A DNA stretch of 64,000 nucleotides, from contig CAWFFZ010000013.1 in NCBI GenBank assembly GCA_963815295.1, positions 124,001 to 188,000 of the forward strand, written 5' to 3'. The stretch is from JACDHG01 sp963815295. Its GTDB lineage: Bacteria > Actinomycetota > Actinomycetes > Propionibacteriales > Nocardioidaceae. Made by a program: the position numbers and the translations under genes. Shown one piece after another: positions 61,601 to 64,000 of this stretch (the first letter of the stretch is position 1; each line of letters begins with the position of its first letter). Under the pieces are notes generated by a model. The model did no database searches and was not told where the DNA came from. It saw nothing but the letters and a program-made list of their open reading frames with translations.

Positions 61601-62950
61601 TCACGGTCCCTGGAGGACGTAGCGCTGGAGGAACAGGGCCTCGGCGAGCGCCATCGAAGAGATCTCGGTGGGGTCGACGCTCTCGTTCGGGGCGTGGATC
61701 AGCGCCAGGGGTTCCTCGACACCCATCAGGATGATTTCGGCGTCGGGATAGGTGTCGGTGAATACATTGCACAGCGGGATCGACCCACCCTGTCCAAGGT
61801 GCGCCATCGGCGTGCCGTAGGTCTCCTGCATGGCGGCGGCCATGGCACGGTAGGCGGGGCCGTCGGTGGCGGCCTCGAAGGGGGAGCCGGTGGCCTCGAT
61901 CTCCACAGTGACGTGCACCCCCCACGGCGCTGCGGCCTGGAGGTGCGTCACCAGGGCTGGCTCGGCGACCTCGGGAGGCATCCCTGGCGGGATGCGCAGG
62001 TTCAGACGTGCGGCTGCCTTCGGCACTAAGGCCGCGGCGGAGCCGACGACCGGCGGGCAGTCGATGCCCAGGATGGTGAGGGCCGGCCGGGCCCACAGCA
62101 TGTCCGACACCGCACCGTCACCCAGGAGCTGTACTCCGTCCAGCAGCCCGGCGTCGCCGAGGAACTGCTCGCTCGGGTACGGCTGGCCTTCCCAGCGGCG
62201 GGTGTTGTCGAGCCCCTCGATGGTGGTGTTGCCGGCTGGCGTCGCGCAGGCTGGCCAGCATCGCGACCAGGGCTGCGAGGGCGTCCGGGGCGGCGCCGCC
62301 GAACATGCCGGAGTGCAGCTCGGAGGCCAGCGCCTCGACCGTGACGACCACGTTCACCATGCCGCGCAGGCTGACGGTTGCGGCCGGTTGACCGACGGCC
62401 GCGTTTCCGGTGTCGCAGACTAGGATCGTGTCCGCGCGGAGCAGGTCGGCATTGTCGACGACGAAGGACTCCAGGCCCCCGGTGCCCTGCTCCTCGGATC
62501 CTTCCACGACCAGTTTCAGGTTTACCGGCGCGTCCTCGCCTAGGGCGCGGAGCGCGGTGAGGTGCATGAGGATGTTGCCTTTGCAGTCGGCTGTCCCGCG
62601 GCCGTACCAGCGCCCGTCCTTCTCGGTGAGTTCGAACGGCGGTGTCTCCCATGCGGCGTCGTCGAGGGGTGGTTGCACGTCGTAGTGGGCGTACAGCAGG
62701 ACCGTGGGCGCCTCCGGGTGCGAGCACGGCCGCGGACCCGACGACGGCCATGCTGCCGTCCGGCGGTCTCCTCCAGGTGGGCGTCGGAGAACCCGAGGTC
62801 TGCGAACTTCTCGAGCACCCAGTGGGCCGCTCGCTCGCACTCCTCGGCGGGGAACTGGCGTGGGTCCGCCACCGATCGCAGGGCGACCAGCTCGGCGAGC
62901 TCTTCTCGCGCTTCCGGCATCAGCTCGGTGATGCGCGCTCGCAGGTCCAT
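61601..62950 (-). pseudogene. M20 family dipeptidase, several frameshifts
   Basis: Joined across frames the protein is a standard ~450-residue M20 zinc dipeptidase: RITELMPEAREELAELVALR at the start, the first metal site VLLYAHYDVQPP, then GTADCKGNILMHLTALRALG (metal Asp), VVEGSEEQGTGGLE (catalytic Glu pair), GTPMAHLGQGGSIPLCNVF and a final NESVDPTEISSMALAEALF. Frame changes occur near 62770, 62710, 62230 and 62115. All conserved motifs are present and no in-frame stop interrupts them, so these look like indels in the sequence. Last gene of an operon with the APC permease. Confidence 0.85.
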
Positions 62951-62953
62951 GGC

Positions 62954-63401
62954 TCAGTCGCTCGCGACGTCGTCGGTCTTGAGGTCGTCGACGAACTCCT
63001 TGAAGTCATCCAGCTCGTCGGGGCAGTAGATCTCGATGATCAGCAGCTGGCCCTTGAAGACACGGCTGTCCGCGATGACCGGGCGCGGCGCCGGGTCCGG
63101 TGGCCCCGTTCGCGAGCTGCGAGTGCAGGATGGCCCGACTCAGGGCGTCGTTCGGGTTGTCGCAGGTGGCGCCACCGTCGTCCCCGAGCACGCGAACGAT
63201 CTGGTCCCTGTCAGGCGTGCGGGCGCCTGCGTCCTCGAGCGCAGCAATCAGCTCGTCGGCCTTCTCCTGCGCCTCGCGGTCTCCCGCGCGGATCTGAAGA
63301 CGAACAGCGCGCCCAGGACCATGACGCCGAGGACGATGCAAGCGGTGATGTAGATCCACGAGCGTTCGCGCGGGGTCTGGCGTCTCCATCGGTGTGGTCA
63401 T
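62954..63401 (-). pseudogene. Small membrane-anchored hypothetical protein, frameshifted
   Basis: ATG 63401 overlaps the permease stop. In one frame it starts MTTPMETPDPAR; shifting gives SWIYITACIVLGVMVLGALF (membrane helix); shifting again gives RTPDRDQIVRVLGDDGGATC; a last shift gives QLLIIEIYCPDELDDFKEF and the stop at 62954-62956. So ~149 residues with one N-terminal helix and an extracytoplasmic domain. At least three indels. Family not recognised; its place between permease and dipeptidase suggests a subunit or accessory. Confidence 0.65.
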
Positions 63402-64000
63402 GACGGGGTCACCTCCTCCGGCTCGGGCTGCTTCCAGGAGGGCTTGCGGAAGCGGTAGAACAGGTAGGGCACCAGCAGGCCGAGGCCCAGGGCGCCGCCG
63501 CCGACGATCAGGAAGTAGATGCCCGGAGTTACCGGAGGCGAACTGCGACGGCGGGATGAACCCGACCAACAGGGCGGCCAGCGAGGCCGCGAAGCCGACG
63601 CCGCACATCCCGATGAGCATGGGTGCGCGATAGCCCCGTGGGTGGTCCGGATGCTTGCGGCGCAGCTGGATCGCCGCCACGAACATCAGCAGGTACATGA
63701 TCAGGTAGACCTGCGTGGTGATGACGGAGAAGATCCAGTAGGCGCTGGAGACATCCGGGATCAAGGCGTAGGCGAGGCCGATGACGGTGGTGATCGCGCC
63801 CTGGACGACGAGGATGTTCTGCTGGACGCCGTTCTTGTTCAGACGCTGCAGGAACGGCGGCAGGTACCCCTCCTGGCGGGAGATCAGCAGCAGGCCCTTG
63901 GAGGGTCCGGCCAGCCAGGTGAGCATGCCGCCCAGGGAGGCGGTGACCAGCATGATCCCGACGATCGGGGTCAGCCACTGCCAGCCGAAGTTGGCGAACA
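63398..64000 (-). CDS. APC family amino-acid permease, C-terminal part (partial, one frameshift)
   Basis: The gene enters from beyond the window end. Visible helices include LVTASLGGMLTWLAGPSKGL, VVQGAITTVIGLAYALI and SAYWIFSVITTQVYLIMYLL, with the cytoplasmic loop LRRKHPDHPRGYRAP typical of APC/GadC-like antiporters. Near 63525 the frame changes to YFLIVGGGALGLGLLVPYLF and ends ...EPEEVTPS at 63398. Imports or exchanges amino acids; with the M20 dipeptidase it suggests peptide/amino-acid use. Confidence 0.82.

Overview
This window is high-GC DNA with dense actinobacterial gene packing: many GTG starts and many 4-base stop/start overlaps. The gene set fits a soil actinobacterium, most likely Nocardioidaceae/Nocardioides-like (DUF222/HNH protein, DUF932 mobile-element gene, orn next to tRNA-His, actinobacterial LanC-like and pirin proteins). 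The genus is an inference; no rRNA or marker gene is present. There is no rRNA and no CRISPR array.

Layout. 1-2 kb: 3' end of a secreted M36 metallopeptidase and a frameshifted membrane gene. 2.2-5.95 kb: a decayed island next to tRNA-Lys, holding a DUF932 fragment, a PPK2 kinase, a truncated F420-dependent reductase fragment, a secreted RTX-like calcium-binding protein with an almost exact 105-bp duplication, and an integrase C-terminal remnant. 6-9.4 kb: YjbR-like protein, glycosyltransferase-like membrane protein, frameshifted HNH protein. 9.5-20.2 kb: FAD oxidoreductase plus GcvT-like gene divergent from TetR plus LanC-like, then pirin, then an HTH/small protein/diguanylate cyclase operon, then a PhyH dioxygenase divergent from an AraC regulator.

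20.2-39.2 kb is the centrepiece: a glycan-utilisation region. Two tandem GH39-like enzymes and a GH13 enzyme form one operon. A family-5 ABC importer is co-transcribed with its LacI regulator. A GH35-like enzyme plus ROK kinase lie divergent from LacI, and GH1, Gfo/Idh/MocA and PhyH genes follow. Three perfect copies of the 12-bp palindrome GAAACCGGTTTC (one before the GH39 operon, two in the LacI/GH35 intergenic region) tie these operons into one probable LacI regulon. None of the glycosidases has an evident signal peptide, so the model is import of oligosaccharides followed by cytoplasmic hydrolysis.

39-46.5 kb: cupin gene, tRNA-His, oligoribonuclease, chromate transporter, a two-component system with a secreted protein, and a charged coiled-coil protein. 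46.5-53.5 kb: a second sugar locus, an RbsABC-type importer with a ketose 3-epimerase and an FGGY kinase, divergent from a ROK repressor.

53.5-60.3 kb is accessory DNA: IS481 transposase scrap, a 3' half of tRNA-Arg(TCT) that looks like an attachment site, a Cys-rich miniprotein, an 18-A tract and AT-rich stretch, a frameshifted tyrosine integrase, and a mobile-element cassette whose DUF932 gene is split by an SGNH-hydrolase lipoprotein gene. The same cassette left a second remnant at 2.2 kb. 60.6-64 kb: a small membrane protein, then an APC permease/membrane protein/M20 dipeptidase operon carrying at least eight frameshifts in 2.4 kb; these look like sequence indels at a contig end more than true decay.
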